This document shows, in pieces, positions 26,831 to 36,241 of a DNA stretch of 64,000 nucleotides; within the stretch, counting starts at the first letter, position 1; each line of letters opens with the position of its first letter. The DNA lies in contig NZ_JAXIVS010000002.1 of NCBI RefSeq assembly GCF_034259325.1, forward strand, positions 496,001 through 560,000. The letters run 5' to 3'. A program made the position numbers and the translations under genes. The notes under the pieces are model-generated. The model was not told the DNA's origin. It made no database searches and saw only the letters and a program-made list of their open reading frames with translations. The DNA is from Hyalangium ruber (GTDB lineage Bacteria; Myxococcota; Myxococcia; Myxococcales; Myxococcaceae).

Positions 26831-29740
26831 ATGCGAAAGCTGCGTCTTGGACGTCTTGTCGGCGGACTGCTCGTTCTGAGTGTCTTCGGATGCGAGGAGA
26901 TGGCGCCGGTGGAGGAAGTTCCCGCGGAGGCCTCGGAGCTGGGCGAGTCGCAGGGCCTGCTGACACAGGTGACGAGCTTCGGCACCAACCCCGGCAACCT
27001 GAGGATGTGGAAGCACGTGCCGACCAGCATGCCGGCCAACGCCCCGCTGATCGTGGCGATGCATGGCTGCACCCAGACGGCCAACGGCTACTCGTCCACG
27101 GGCTGGGACGCGCTGGCCGAGCAGCTCAAGTTCTACGTGGTCTATCCGGAGCAGATCAGCGGCAACAACCAGAACGCCTGCTTCAACTGGTTCGAGCCGG
27201 GTGACATCGCCCGCGGCCAGGGCGAGGCGCTGTCCATCAAGCAGATGGTGGACAAGATGAAGACCGACCACTCCATCGACCCCAACCGCGTCTTCGTCAC
27301 CGGCCTGTCGGCGGGCGCCGCCATGACGTACGTGATGGCCGCCACCTACCCGGATGTCTTCTCCGGCGCGGCCATCATGGCGGGTGTGCCCTACAAGTGC
27401 GCCACCTCGATGACCGACGCCTTCAGCTGCATGAGCCCGGGCAAGGACATGTCGGCCACGCAGTGGCGGGACCTGGTGCGCAACGCGTACGCCGGCTACA
27501 CCGGCCCCTACCCGCGCATCTCCATCTGGCACGGCACCTCCGACTACACCGTGAAGAACACCAACCTCACGGAGGGCCTGGAGCAGTGGACCGCCGTACA
27601 CGGCATCGACATGACGGAGGACGTCAACGAGACGGTCGCCGGCTACCCCCACAAGGTCTACAAGGACACGGCGGGCAAGGCGCTGGTGGAGACGTATGCC
27701 ATTACCGGCATGGGCCACGGCACGCCCATCGACCCGGCGTTCAAGTTCCCCGGCTCCAGCGTCGGGTGCGGCACGGCGGGCGCCTACGTGCTGGACACGG
27801 ACATCTGCTCCACGTGGCACGTGGCGAAGTTCTTCGGACTGGACAACTCGGACTCGGTCGCCCCCACCGTCAGCCTCACCGCGCCCGCCAACGGCGCCAG
27901 CGTGAGCGGCTCGGTGCAGGTGACCGCCAACGCCTCGGACAACGTGGCCGTCTCCAAGGTGGAGTTCTTCATCGACAACACGCTGGTGGGCACCGACTCG
28001 GCTTCGCCCTATGCCTACGCGTGGAACAGCGCCACGGCGACCAATGGCACCCACGCGCTGGTGGCCAAGGCCTATGACGCCGCGGGCAACACCGCCACCT
28101 CCAGCACCGTCTCCGTCACCGTCTCTGGTGGCATCTCCGACACCACGCCTCCTACCGTGAGCATCACCTTCCCCACGGGTGGCGCCACCGTCGCCGGCGC
28201 CGTGGACGTCACCGCCACCGCCTCCGACGACATCGGCGTGACGAAGGTGGAGTTCCTCATCGACGGCACCGTGGTGGGACAGGGCGTGTCGGCGCGGCAG
28301 GCCGGGCCCTTCGTCTACAACTGGAACACCACCGCGTACTCCACGGGCGTCCACTCGCTCCAGGCGCGGGCGTATGACGCGGCGGGCAACACGGCCGCCT
28401 CGGGCTCGGTGTCGGTGACGGTGGACCAGAACTCGGTGCGCTTCACCGAGCGCTTCTCGAACAACGGCCCGGACAACGCGGGCTGGGCCCTGACGGAGTG
28501 GGCGCTGGATGCCAGCGACCAGACGGGCGCCACCGGCAGCAAGTCCATCCTCGGCTCGGCCACCCCCGCCTTCAACACCGTCACCCGGACGGCGAGCGTC
28601 GCCGTCACGCTGACGGCCAACCCTCGGCTGTCCTACTCCCGCAAGGTGGACCTCTCGGCCGCCAACACCTCGGCCTCGGCGGCCTTCCGCGTCATCGTCA
28701 ACAACGGCACCGACAATGTGGTGGACTCGGTGGTGAAGAGCGGCTTTGGCACCGTCACCGAGGCGAACTGGACGCAGCGGACGGACATCGACCTGTCGGC
28801 GTATGCCAACCGGAGCGTCGTGCTGAAGTTCGTCGTCACCGCGACGGACACTGGCTCCAACCTCACCCGCGCCAAGGCCTGGGTGGACAGCATCACCATC
28901 GGCCCGCCGAGCTCCTCCTCCGACACCACGCCGCCCACGGTCAACGTGTCCGCGCCGGCCAATGGCGCCACTGTCAGCGGCACGGTGGACGTGACGGCGA
29001 GCGCCTCGGACGCGGTGGGCGTGAAGAAGGTGGAGTTCTACGTGGACGGCGCGCTGGCCGACACGGACACCACCTCCCCGTTCGTCTTCACCTGGAACAC
29101 GGCGGGCGTGGCCAACGGCAGCCACTCGCTCATGGCCAAGGCCTATGACGCGGCCAACAACATCGGCTCGGACAATGACACCGCCGTGACGGTGAGCAAC
29201 TCCAGCGGAGGGACGACGCTCGCCTCCTTCAACAGCATCGCGGCGGAGGACGGGTACGTGAAGGCCAACGCGGATGGCAGCGCCCCGGCGGTGGGCACCT
29301 TCACCACGCCCGCGGTTGGACTGGGCTCGGACTCCAAGCACAACCGGGCCTTCTTCTCGTTCGATACCTCCGCCCTGCCGGACACCGCCACCCTCGTACG
29401 CGCTTCGCTGAAGGTGACGCTGTCCTCCGGCTCGGGTGACCCTTGGGCGGACCCCGTGGGCAACACCCTGGTCATCGACTTGAAGAACGGGACGTTCGGC
29501 GCCGCCACCACGGAGACCACCGACTTCACCGCTGCCGCCACGGCCAGCGCGGTGGGCGAGCTCATCAAGTTCACCACCGGTGGGCAGACTTCCACGGACT
29601 TCAACGCCGCGGGGCTGGCGGCCCTCAACAAGACGGGCAAGACGCAGGCCCGACTGCGCTTCGCTCAGAACAACACAGGCATGCGCTACCTCTTCCTCAC
29701 CGAGGGCACGGGCGCCGTTCTGACGGTGGAGTACAAGTAG
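26831..29740 (+). CDS. Secreted PHB-depolymerase-type esterase lipoprotein with Ig-like and C-terminal binding domains
   Basis: A 969-residue lipoprotein (lipobox VFGC, Cys 21). Residues about 40-335 are an esterase of the PHB depolymerase/feruloyl esterase type: oxyanion-hole [11 protein letters not shown], nucleophile Ser 160 in GLSAG, Asp 238 in HGTSDYT and His 296 in GMGHGTP. Next come Ig-like repeats at about 345-430, 440-535 and 700-790 ([16 protein letters not shown]-type starts), a beta-rich domain at about 540-695 and a C-terminal DNRLRE/CBM96-like domain (about 795-969). The probable role is extracellular polymer degradation, with the extra domains for adhesion. A strong GGAGGGG precedes ATG 26831. 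Substrate (polyester or plant ester) is not known. Confidence 0.88.
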   Translation: MRKLRLGRLVGGLLVLSVFGCEEMAPVEEVPAEASELGESQGLLTQVTSFGTNPGNLRMWKHVPTSMPANAPLIVAMHGCTQTANGYSSTGWDALAEQLKFYVVYPEQISGNNQNACFNWFEPGDIARGQGEALSIKQMVDKMKTDHSIDPNRVFVTGLSAGAAMTYVMAATYPDVFSGAAIMAGVPYKCATSMTDAFSCMSPGKDMSATQWRDLVRNAYAGYTGPYPRISIWHGTSDYTVKNTNLTEGLEQWTAVHGIDMTEDVNETVAGYPHKVYKDTAGKALVETYAITGMGHGTPIDPAFKFPGSSVGCGTAGAYVLDTDICSTWHVAKFFGLDNSDSVAPTVSLTAPANGASVSGSVQVTANASDNVAVSKVEFFIDNTLVGTDSASPYAYAWNSATATNGTHALVAKAYDAAGNTATSSTVSVTVSGGISDTTPPTVSITFPTGGATVAGAVDVTATASDDIGVTKVEFLIDGTVVGQGVSARQAGPFVYNWNTTAYSTGVHSLQARAYDAAGNTAASGSVSVTVDQNSVRFTERFSNNGPDNAGWALTEWALDASDQTGATGSKSILGSATPAFNTVTRTASVAVTLTANPRLSYSRKVDLSAANTSASAAFRVIVNNGTDNVVDSVVKSGFGTVTEANWTQRTDIDLSAYANRSVVLKFVVTATDTGSNLTRAKAWVDSITIGPPSSSSDTTPPTVNVSAPANGATVSGTVDVTASASDAVGVKKVEFYVDGALADTDTTSPFVFTWNTAGVANGSHSLMAKAYDAANNIGSDNDTAVTVSNSSGGTTLASFNSIAAEDGYVKANADGSAPAVGTFTTPAVGLGSDSKHNRAFFSFDTSALPDTATLVRASLKVTLSSGSGDPWADPVGNTLVIDLKNGTFGAATTETTDFTAAATASAVGELIKFTTGGQTSTDFNAAGLAALNKTGKTQARLRFAQNNTGMRYLFLTEGTGAVLTVEYK

Positions 29741-29762
29741 CAGTTGGGGTAGGACCCGGCCC

Positions 29763-30464
29763 ATGGGCGCACAGTGGAAGCACAAGGGTCGGGTCGAGAA
29801 CGCCAACGCCAAGGGTCGCATCTTCACCAAGCTGGTGAAGGAGATCATGGTCGCCGCCAAGGGCGGCGCGGACCCGGACAAGAATCCCCGGCTGCGCATG
29901 GCCGTGGACGCGGCCCGGAAGGCCTCGATGGCGCGCGACACACTCGAGCGCGCCATCAAGAAGGGCGCGGGCCTGCTGGATGAGCAGGTGAACTATGAGG
30001 TGGTGACCTACGAGGGGTTCGCGCCCCACCAGGTGCCCGTCATCGTCGAGTGCCTCACCGAGAACAAGAACCGCACCGCCACCAACATCCGCGTGCTGTT
30101 CCGCAAGGGGCAGCTCGCCTCCAGCGGCGCGGTGTCCTGGGACTTCAACCGGCGCGGCGTCATCGAGGCCACCCCGCCCTCCGAGGGCGCCGATGCCGAG
30201 ACGGCCGCCATCGAGGCGGGCGCGCAGGACCTGGAGAAGGGCGAGGAGGGCGCTACCCGCTTCCTCACCGAGGCCACGGACCTGGATGCCGTGAGCCGCG
30301 CGCTCGCGGGCATGGGCTGGAAGGTGAGCTCGGCCAACCTCGCGTGGATCGCCAAGAACCCGGTGCAGCTGGATGGAGAGGCTCGGGCCGAGGTCGAGGC
30401 CTTCCTGGAGGCGATGGACGAGGACGACGACGTGCAGCACATCTTCGTCGGACTTCAGGGCTGA
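29763..30464 (+). CDS. YebC/PmpR family protein
   Basis: A 233-residue YebC/TACO1 family protein, described as a DNA-binding regulator in some bacteria and as a translation factor for proline-rich stretches in recent work. It shows the family start [18 protein letters not shown] (most members read MAGHSKWANIKHRK), the central DNKNRTA-like [12 protein letters not shown], and the acidic C-terminus. The N-terminal block is shorter and more divergent than in the YebC of E. coli, suggesting the PmpR-like subgroup. It abuts a convergent gene: their stop codons share TGATCA. Confidence 0.92.
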   Translation: MGAQWKHKGRVENANAKGRIFTKLVKEIMVAAKGGADPDKNPRLRMAVDAARKASMARDTLERAIKKGAGLLDEQVNYEVVTYEGFAPHQVPVIVECLTENKNRTATNIRVLFRKGQLASSGAVSWDFNRRGVIEATPPSEGADAETAAIEAGAQDLEKGEEGATRFLTEATDLDAVSRALAGMGWKVSSANLAWIAKNPVQLDGEARAEVEAFLEAMDEDDDVQHIFVGLQG

Positions 30465-31412
30465 TCAGCCCGACAGCAGGGCGCTGAGCCGAAGCACGCC
30501 ACCGGCCGCCCAGCGCACGAGGCCCACGCGTCGGGCGGGGCCGCTGGACGGTTCCACGGGTGCGTCCCAGTCGAAGGTGTGGAGTCGCGGCAGGAAGCCC
30601 TGTCGCACGCACCCCTCCAGGCTGAAGATGTGCAGGTCCTCGCTCCAGCGTCGGGCCAGCCTCAAGTCCCGGGAGAGCTCGTCCCAGCTCAGCGGTGGAA
30701 CTTCGATGAGGCCGGGGAGTTCGACGCCACCTCCGGTGCTGCCCACCGCGATGGAGCGGGCTTGTGCGCCGTAGCTCTCCAGCACGGCCGCACCGCGAGG
30801 GCGCAGAAAGCTGGAGTAGAGCATCAGCACCTCGCGGTCCGTGGGCAGGTCCACCACGCCCAGCAGGCGCTGCAGCAGCGTGGCTCGGGCCTGGCGCTCG
30901 TCCACGATGAAGGGCATCTGGTAGGTGTCCACCCGGTGGCCGTCCGCGCGGATGCGGGCCACCAGCGCGCTGTAGGCTTCCCTGGCGTTGCGCAGCCGCT
31001 CTCCCTGCCGTAGCCGGGGCAGGAGCGCTGGCAGCCGGCGCCAGCCTCCCGAGAGCAGCCGCTGTAGCTCGTGGATGTCCGGCTCGATGTCCAACCCGAC
31101 GCCATCCCACTCGAGGCCGTGGGTGGCCGTCCATTCGCGAAAGGCGGAGTAGCGGGCGTCGGCCTGGGGAGCGTTGTCCAGGTTGAACCAGTAGCCCTGC
31201 TCTGCGGGCAGGAGCTGCCAGGCAATGACGGGTACACCTGCCTGGCCGAGGCGCCTCACCACGACGGCTCGCTCCGAGCTGAAGTCGAGCAGGCCCAGGC
31301 TGACGGAGGCTTTCAGCGCCACCATGTGCTCGGTAACGGCTCGGTCGGCGAACAGGGCCTGGAGCGGCTCGGCTGCCAGCTCACAGAAGAAGGTGAGGCG
31401 CGGCGGGGTCAT
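30465..31412 (-). CDS. Unknown protein, probable TIM-barrel glycosidase-like fold
   Basis: A 315-residue soluble protein without signal peptide. The pattern VSLGLLDFSSE, GVPVIAWQLLP, GYWFN and WDGVGLDIEPDI has the strand order of a TIM barrel, and GLDIEPD recalls the DxDxE motif of glycoside hydrolase-18-like enzymes. I do not recognise a named family. ATG 31412 has GGAG ten bases upstream; ATG 31424 is an alternative. It diverges from the HAD phosphatase at 31433 with only a 20-base gap, so their promoters must overlap the other gene's 5' end. Confidence 0.6.
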   Translation of the reverse strand: MTPPRLTFFCELAAEPLQALFADRAVTEHMVALKASVSLGLLDFSSERAVVVRRLGQAGVPVIAWQLLPAEQGYWFNLDNAPQADARYSAFREWTATHGLEWDGVGLDIEPDIHELQRLLSGGWRRLPALLPRLRQGERLRNAREAYSALVARIRADGHRVDTYQMPFIVDERQARATLLQRLLGVVDLPTDREVLMLYSSFLRPRGAAVLESYGAQARSIAVGSTGGGVELPGLIEVPPLSWDELSRDLRLARRWSEDLHIFSLEGCVRQGFLPRLHTFDWDAPVEPSSGPARRVGLVRWAAGGVLRLSALLSG

Positions 31413-31432
31413 TTCGTGCTCCATACGCTTCC

Positions 31433-32107
31433 ATGAGCCGCGCCTCCACACGACACGCGATCTTCTTCGACCTGGATGGGACGCTCAGCGATCCCTTCGA
31501 GGGCATTGCCTCGTGCTACCGGCATGCCCTTACCCAGCTTAGCCGTCCTGTTCCTGCCGCGACCGAGCTCGCCACGTTCATCGGTCCCCCGCTCCGGCAG
31601 GGTTTCGCCACGCTGCTCGCCACCAGCGACCAAGTCCTGGTCGAGCAGGCTGTCACTCTCTATCGCGAGCGTTACGCCACCCATGGCGCCTTCGAGAACC
31701 GTCTCTATGACGAGGTGCCGGAGATGCTGCGCGCGCTGAACGACGGGACGCGGCGGCTCTACGTCGCCACCGCCAAGGCTCGCGTGTTCGCCGAGCGCAT
31801 CATCGAGCACTTCGGCCTGAGCGCTCACTTTGCCCATGTGTACGGCCCTGAGCTCGACGGGCGCTTCGAGAACAAGGCCGATTTACTGGCACATGCGCTA
31901 GAGCGGGAAGGGCTCGACCCTGCTTCGTGCGTCATGATCGGGGACCGCGCGCAGGATGTCCGCGCCGCCCGTCAGAACGGGCTCGTGCCGGTGGGCGTCT
32001 CCTACGGCTATGGCAGTAAGGAAGAGCTGCTGGAGGCGGGGGCCGTCGTCATCTGCTCCAGCCCCCGTGAGCTGGCGAGCTGGATCCGCTCGGAAGGTCC
32101 CCGCTAA
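31433..32107 (+). CDS. HAD-superfamily phosphatase (phosphoglycolate phosphatase-like)
   Basis: A 224-residue HAD hydrolase of the Gph/PhoP type. Motif I is FFDLDGTLSDP (nucleophile Asp), motif II-like VATAKA, motif III Lys in ENKADLL and motif IV MIGDRAQDVRAA. The cap domain is the small alpha-helical C1 type (about 20-90). It probably dephosphorylates a small phosphorylated metabolite; the exact substrate cannot be told. Start ATG 31433. Confidence 0.88.
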   Translation: MSRASTRHAIFFDLDGTLSDPFEGIASCYRHALTQLSRPVPAATELATFIGPPLRQGFATLLATSDQVLVEQAVTLYRERYATHGAFENRLYDEVPEMLRALNDGTRRLYVATAKARVFAERIIEHFGLSAHFAHVYGPELDGRFENKADLLAHALEREGLDPASCVMIGDRAQDVRAARQNGLVPVGVSYGYGSKEELLEAGAVVICSSPRELASWIRSEGPR

Positions 32108-32160
32108 TCCCCTTCAGGTAACCGAGTGAAGGCCCAGCCTCCGCGAGCGGTGCTCCCGCA

Positions 32161-32187
32161 AAACCTGTCTGACAGTCAGACAGGTTT
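32161..32187. promoter_or_regulatory. Perfect 27-base palindrome after the HAD gene
   Basis: AAACCTGTCTGAC-A-GTCAGACAGGTTT is an exact inverted repeat with 13-base arms and a one-base centre. It lies 54 bases after the HAD phosphatase stop and 121 bases from the convergent fusion-protein stop at 32308. There is no T-run after it and no usable loop, so it does not look like a rho-independent terminator. A repressor operator, a protein-binding site or a remnant of a mobile element end are possible. Confidence 0.5.
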
Positions 32188-32307
32188 GCCCAGCGCCGCC
32201 GCGGGCTGTCACTCCAATCTCGGTGGCTTTCCCTTCCAGCGACGGTACTCCCCCCTCAGCATCTTCGGCAGCTTTGCTGATGGGGATTAACGGAGTTCCT
32301 CTCGTGG

Positions 32308-33996
32308 CTACGCTCCTATGAAGCAGAGTCTGAATCCGATCTTGCAGCTACGGTACCTGCCCCATGAGGCAGCTGGCATGAAGTCACGCTCCAAGGAACG
32401 GCCAGGCACTCCGTGAATGGGGCTCAGGTCATAGGTGCTGACCGCTGCCGCTGCCCCCACCTCCCCATCGGCGTGGTTCTCGTGCAACCACTCTCCGAAT
32501 GACGCTGATAGGTAGAAACGAATGCCCTGCACCACGGCTCTTGGCAATGACGGCTCGAACCCGGCTTCAACGTCCCTCCAGGCGACTTCGTTCGTCCCGT
32601 CAGCCGTGCTCGACAACCAACGCACGTGGCCGTGTGTAAACCGGTTGGAGCGTGGATCCTCTGCGTCCTCAGTGTCAGGTCGCTTCTTCCTGGCGGGATG
32701 GATCGCCCGGTACTCCTCGATGGTCGGAAGCCGCACCGGCAGTTCGCGCTTCCGCTCTACCCACGCGGCATAGGCGAGGGCATCGTAATAGGTCACTGTT
32801 ACCGGCAGGTACGCCGAATCCTGGTTCGCCGGCTCCCATATGTTCTCATCACTCTGGAACCGTCGCCGGAACCGCAGCCAGTCGGTTTCATCGAGGAATC
32901 GGCGGAACTCTCCAATGGTGACAGGATCAGACACCAACAGGTGCCTATCGCCCTCGAGTTGGACCGTCGTGAACCCCTCCGCCTGCCGAGGACCTGTCAG
33001 CGCTCTGGATGTCTTGGAGAGATACCGCTCCAGGATCTCCTTCGACCCTGGGTAGGTCTTCACGGTGCCCCCGCCCTTGTAGAAGGCTACTTCCGCCTCG
33101 TGCTGTTCCCTCTCTCGCCAGGCTCCTGTCCGACCGTACTCGAACGTCGAGAAAGACTTCTGAAGCAGGTACGCCTTTGGCGTCTGGAGAAGCGTCAGGT
33201 GCTTGGAGAATGGAGGCACTGGAGGCAGGCCACCACGCGCCTCTCGGAAGACGAAGTCGTACGCCCCACCGTGGCCACGAAGGAAGACGAGGTGCTTGTT
33301 GTAGGGCAGCACTTCTACCCAGCCTCTCCTGCCAGGTTCCAAGAAGCGCTCCCGGAAGGCCCGGTACATGGAGCGAATCGCCCTGACCTTCGCCTGGCTC
33401 CGCTCTCCTAAGTCGCCATTGGCGAAGTAGAGTTGCACGGGCAGTTCTTCAAGGTCCGCTGGCTCAACGAGTGCATCCCCAAGCAGGTGGGCCACGAGGT
33501 CGACGTCCCAGCTTGCGGCCTCGACGTAGAGCCCGTTGTAGCTCTTCCGTCTGAACTCCAAGTCAAAGGCCTCCTTGTGCTCCTGATCCGGCCCTTCCCA
33601 GGCGGCCCAGTCGAAGTCCCAGCCGGTAAACAAGCGCAAAGGAAGCGGACGCCCGGAGGCAAAGAACCGCTCAGCGACCTGCTGCCTGCCGAGGTGAATG
33701 GGCGCAAACGCGTCCTTGCAAGTGATCAGCTCCCGGCGTTCATACAGGCCGTTGCGCTCCATGAACTCCTGGAGTTCCGGGTAGGCCTTGCGGTACCCCG
33801 CGAAGCCTCCCTTGAAGCCCAATGCATGAGCCACAGCTCCCAAGCCAGTGGTGTGCTTCAGCTTGGCCGAGGGATTGCGGTGAGCGGCCTTGACGCAGGC
33901 GCTGATGGATTCCGGCGAGAGGTCCACCACGGGAATAGCGTGGCCATCTCGCAGAGGAAGGTAGGCAACGTACGAAGGAAGTTCATCGAGCTCCAC
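32308..33996 (-). CDS. Fusion protein: unknown N-terminal region plus FGE-sulfatase (SUMF1-like) domain
   Basis: A 562-residue protein with no signal peptide. Residues about 345-562 show the FGE-sulfatase/C-type-lectin-like fold: VSDPVTIGEFRRFLDET, ALAYAAWVERK, LPVRLPTIEEYRAI, SFGEWLHE, RYRSCKIGFRLC. SUMF1-type proteins are formylglycine-generating or non-haem iron enzymes, or ligand-binding folds. The first about 330 residues match nothing I know (AHALGFKGGFAGYRKAYPEL, LFTGWDFDWAAWEGPD, SYNGLYVEAASWDVDLVAHL). I chose GTG 33996 because AAAGAGG lies just upstream; an in-frame GTG at 34182 would add 62 residues whose codons look non-coding. GC content is clearly lower than in the neighbours, suggesting transfer. 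Confidence 0.65.
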   Translation of the reverse strand: MELDELPSYVAYLPLRDGHAIPVVDLSPESISACVKAAHRNPSAKLKHTTGLGAVAHALGFKGGFAGYRKAYPELQEFMERNGLYERRELITCKDAFAPIHLGRQQVAERFFASGRPLPLRLFTGWDFDWAAWEGPDQEHKEAFDLEFRRKSYNGLYVEAASWDVDLVAHLLGDALVEPADLEELPVQLYFANGDLGERSQAKVRAIRSMYRAFRERFLEPGRRGWVEVLPYNKHLVFLRGHGGAYDFVFREARGGLPPVPPFSKHLTLLQTPKAYLLQKSFSTFEYGRTGAWREREQHEAEVAFYKGGGTVKTYPGSKEILERYLSKTSRALTGPRQAEGFTTVQLEGDRHLLVSDPVTIGEFRRFLDETDWLRFRRRFQSDENIWEPANQDSAYLPVTVTYYDALAYAAWVERKRELPVRLPTIEEYRAIHPARKKRPDTEDAEDPRSNRFTHGHVRWLSSTADGTNEVAWRDVEAGFEPSLPRAVVQGIRFYLSASFGEWLHENHADGEVGAAAAVSTYDLSPIHGVPGRSLERDFMPAASWGRYRSCKIGFRLCFIGA

Positions 33997-34232
33997 AACA
34001 GCCTCTTTCGTTTTTGCGCCGTCGACAAAAGTCGGACGGCGGTCCCCGTTCCGGTGACTCCGGAAACGCGCGCCTAGGGACGACGAATCAAGGTCGTCGA
34101 GTTCGATGTGTGGGGTTAGAAGAGGACTGCCGTGAGTTTTTGCAAAGCAGAGGCGCGTGCAACCAGCCGTGGGAAGTCTCACAACCCGTGCCTCAAAAGG
34201 TAAGAGGCCAGGGCGCGAGTGTCAAGCAAGGC
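33997..34232. other. Low-GC gap upstream of the fusion gene
   Basis: This gap is open on the minus strand back to GTG 34182 and could hold a 62-residue extension of the fusion protein. The extension has weak coding character. The DNA is A/T-richer than the surrounding genome. I see short inverted repeats around 34012-34040 (GTCGAC followed by TCGGACGGCGG) and no other gene. Confidence 0.4.
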
Positions 34233-34952
34233 TCAGCCTGACCCGTTTGGCATCGCCGAGGTAGCAGCGGCGATGCAACTGGCCGCCTCCATGGGTTCAC
34301 AGCCATTGAGCCCCGCTCCCCAGGTGGCGTTGGCCTCCAAGAGCGCCCAGCCCTGGCCCTCCACGAGCGCGGCATCCAGTACACACGTGCGCGGCAGCGG
34401 CGCGGCGTGCGCCACGGTGGAGAGAAACTCCCGGGCTTCCGCCACGTTGCCTTCTCCTTCATAGAGCGCGCACGCGCGCACCTTCCCATGGAGCACGAAG
34501 GCCCGAGCCTCGGCGCGCAGGGAGACGACCTCCGCAGAGAGAACTGGCGTCTGGGGTTCGAGCCCTCGGCACTCCTCCAGGAGCGCTTCCGGCGCATTCC
34601 ACACGCCCGCTCGGAAGATCTTGGGCACCAGCGGCTTGACGAAGCGCGGGAACGTCTCGCCCACCACTTGCTTCAGCGTGGAACCGTGGAGTTCTCTCCG
34701 GAGCCAGGCGGGGTCCACCTTCAGCAACAGGTCATCCGGCGGGGACACCAGCTCCAAGACCAGCTTCTGCGCGAGCACCAGACAGAAGGTGTCATTTCCG
34801 TACAGGCGCACCCGCGCACGGTCCACCTCGGGCGGACTCCAGAAACGATCCAGCCGCAGCACCGTGCCGCCGCCCTGCTCCCAAGCACGGGCTACCGCGT
34901 CGCGCTCGATGTCCAACTTGTCGGGAATGAGGAGGGTGAGCCCTGTGAACAT
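34233..34952 (-). CDS. ATP-grasp protein (R2K-clade-like)
   Basis: A 239-residue single ATP-grasp domain protein, resembling the DUF4343/R2K clade of small ATP-grasp enzymes. Visible features: an N-terminal Rossmann-like strand (TGLTLLIPDKLDIER), the segment KPLVPKIFRAGVW in the nucleotide-binding core, the basic ARAFVLHGKVRACALYEGEG strand, and the C-terminal metal-binding acidic and Asn residues in DAALVEGQGWALLEANATWGAGLNG. Such enzymes ligate carboxylates to amines, often to tag proteins or build peptides. GTG 34961 is an alternative start. It is 15 bases downstream of a DUF4291 gene and likely cotranscribed. Substrates are unknown. Confidence 0.75.
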   Translation of the reverse strand: MFTGLTLLIPDKLDIERDAVARAWEQGGGTVLRLDRFWSPPEVDRARVRLYGNDTFCLVLAQKLVLELVSPPDDLLLKVDPAWLRRELHGSTLKQVVGETFPRFVKPLVPKIFRAGVWNAPEALLEECRGLEPQTPVLSAEVVSLRAEARAFVLHGKVRACALYEGEGNVAEAREFLSTVAHAAPLPRTCVLDAALVEGQGWALLEANATWGAGLNGCEPMEAASCIAAATSAMPNGSG

Positions 34953-34967
34953 GCCGGGCACCGTAGT

Positions 34968-35618
34968 TCAATCGGCGGGCGGTGCGTCCAGTCCCAGGCG
35001 TCGCACCGTGGCCTCATCCGTGGGCCAGAACACCGTCTCTCTCGGCATGACAAGCTGATCCAGCCGTCCGTTCTTCACGTGCTCATGCTGCTCCCGCACG
35101 AACGGCGTGATGTCCTCGAGGTCGAGGAGCCATTCCTTCGCGTAGCGCCGCAGCGTCTCTCCCTGGAGGCCAAGCTGAATGGCACGTCGCTGGAGGGGGG
35201 CACCTGTCGGTCCATGGTCCGGATCCCACTGCAGCCGCACGTCGGAGCGGGCCACCTGCCGCTGCCACTCCGCCGCCGAGCCGTATACCTCCGGGATGTG
35301 CTTGGAATGCACCGCCTGCGCTAGCACCGACTCGAACGCCTCGCGCTTCAGCCACACCGCGAGCACCGTCTCCTGGTCCGCCTTCGTCGCCCAGCCGCAG
35401 CGGTACATCATCCAGAGGAAGTTGGGTTTGATCCAACTCATGCGAGTGAGCTTGAAGTCGCCCCCGAAGAAGCGGTGCTCCGCCGCGAAGCGGCCGATGC
35501 GCGGCGCATACGCCTGATAGACGACGACGGATTGTGCGTCGTGCTGGGACAGGATGTGCCGCCCCATGGCGGGCCACCGCGCTCGCTGGGAGGTGTAGGA
35601 CTCGGTGACGAGAGGCAT
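34968..35618 (-). CDS. DUF4291 domain protein
   Basis: A 216-residue protein of the DUF4291 family. The pattern VVVYQAYAPRIGRFAA, FKLTRMSWIKPNFLWMMYRC, GWATKADQETVLAVWLKREAFE and WDPDHGPTG is characteristic. The family has conserved aromatic and basic residues suggesting an enzyme or nucleic acid-binding role, but no function is established to my knowledge. ATG 35618 is the probable start; an in-frame GTG at 35705 would extend it by 29 residues. It is the first gene of a pair with the ATP-grasp gene. Confidence 0.8.
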   Translation of the reverse strand: MPLVTESYTSQRARWPAMGRHILSQHDAQSVVVYQAYAPRIGRFAAEHRFFGGDFKLTRMSWIKPNFLWMMYRCGWATKADQETVLAVWLKREAFESVLAQAVHSKHIPEVYGSAAEWQRQVARSDVRLQWDPDHGPTGAPLQRRAIQLGLQGETLRRYAKEWLLDLEDITPFVREQHEHVKNGRLDQLVMPRETVFWPTDEATVRRLGLDAPPAD

Positions 35619-35765
35619 GTCGGAGTGCGCCAGCCTAACGCCCTGGATGAAGGCTTGCAGGTACGTCGTTCTCCACCGTTCACATCCTCCCGAGGCGCTG
35701 GTCACGGCGCGCGCCGCCTGGAAAGATCTCGCGCATCCTCAGTCGCCGCCAGGAGATCCACCCCC

Positions 35766-36203
35766 ATGATGTTCAGCCTCAACCCCGCCACCGAGAGCGC
35801 GCTGTACCTGACCCGCACCTTCAATGTGTCGAAGGACAAGGTGATGAAGGCCTGGCTGGAGGCCGGCGCGCTGCAGAAGTGGTGGGGGCCTGCCGCCTCG
35901 ATGGACTGGAAGCCCAAGGTCGGCAACACCTTCCGCTTCGACTACCCTCTGGTCACCGGAGAGAAGAGCGCCGTGGTGGGTGAGTTCCGCGACATCTCCG
36001 ACGACATGCTCGTTCTGTCCTGGGTCGGCGAGGGCGGAAAGAAGGCGCTCGGCGGGACGCTGGTCACCGTGGAGTTCCGCAAGGTCGGCAAGGGGACCGA
36101 GCTGGCGCTGACCCATGAGTTGCTGCCCACGGGGACCGCGCGCGATGCGCAGCGCACCGAGTGGCTCGGTCGGCTCGAGCGGCTCGGCCAGTCGCTGGCC
36201 TGA
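35766..36203 (+). CDS. SRPBCC (AHSA1-like) protein
   Basis: A 145-residue AHSA1-type START-fold protein: LTRTFNVSKDKVMKAWLEAG, LQKWWGPAASMDWKPKVGNTF, GEFRDISDDMLVLSWVG, and a closing helix TEWLGRLERLGQSLA. It is distinct in sequence from the two SRPBCC proteins at 13 kb. Starts at ATG 35766 with a second ATG next to it (MMF). It diverges from the DUF4291 pair and has no regulator next to it. Ligand unknown. Confidence 0.88.
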   Translation: MMFSLNPATESALYLTRTFNVSKDKVMKAWLEAGALQKWWGPAASMDWKPKVGNTFRFDYPLVTGEKSAVVGEFRDISDDMLVLSWVGEGGKKALGGTLVTVEFRKVGKGTELALTHELLPTGTARDAQRTEWLGRLERLGQSLA

Positions 36204-36241
36204 CGCGCCACGCTTCACACGTCGGGCGGCCCGTGTCTTCG

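Noticed and set aside
26816-29959. Very long minus-strand open frame opposite the esterase gene
   Set aside because: It is the antisense of a clear esterase; its translation is a low-complexity Arg/Gly/His/Val mix without domains, as expected for antisense frames in high-GC DNA.
32161-32187. Rho-independent terminator
   Set aside because: The palindrome has a one-base centre, leaving no normal loop, and no T-run follows on either strand.
33997-34182. Extra N-terminal 62 residues of the FGE-fold fusion protein
   Set aside because: Codon use looks non-coding, and a better Shine-Dalgarno lies before GTG 33996. Kept as an alternative.
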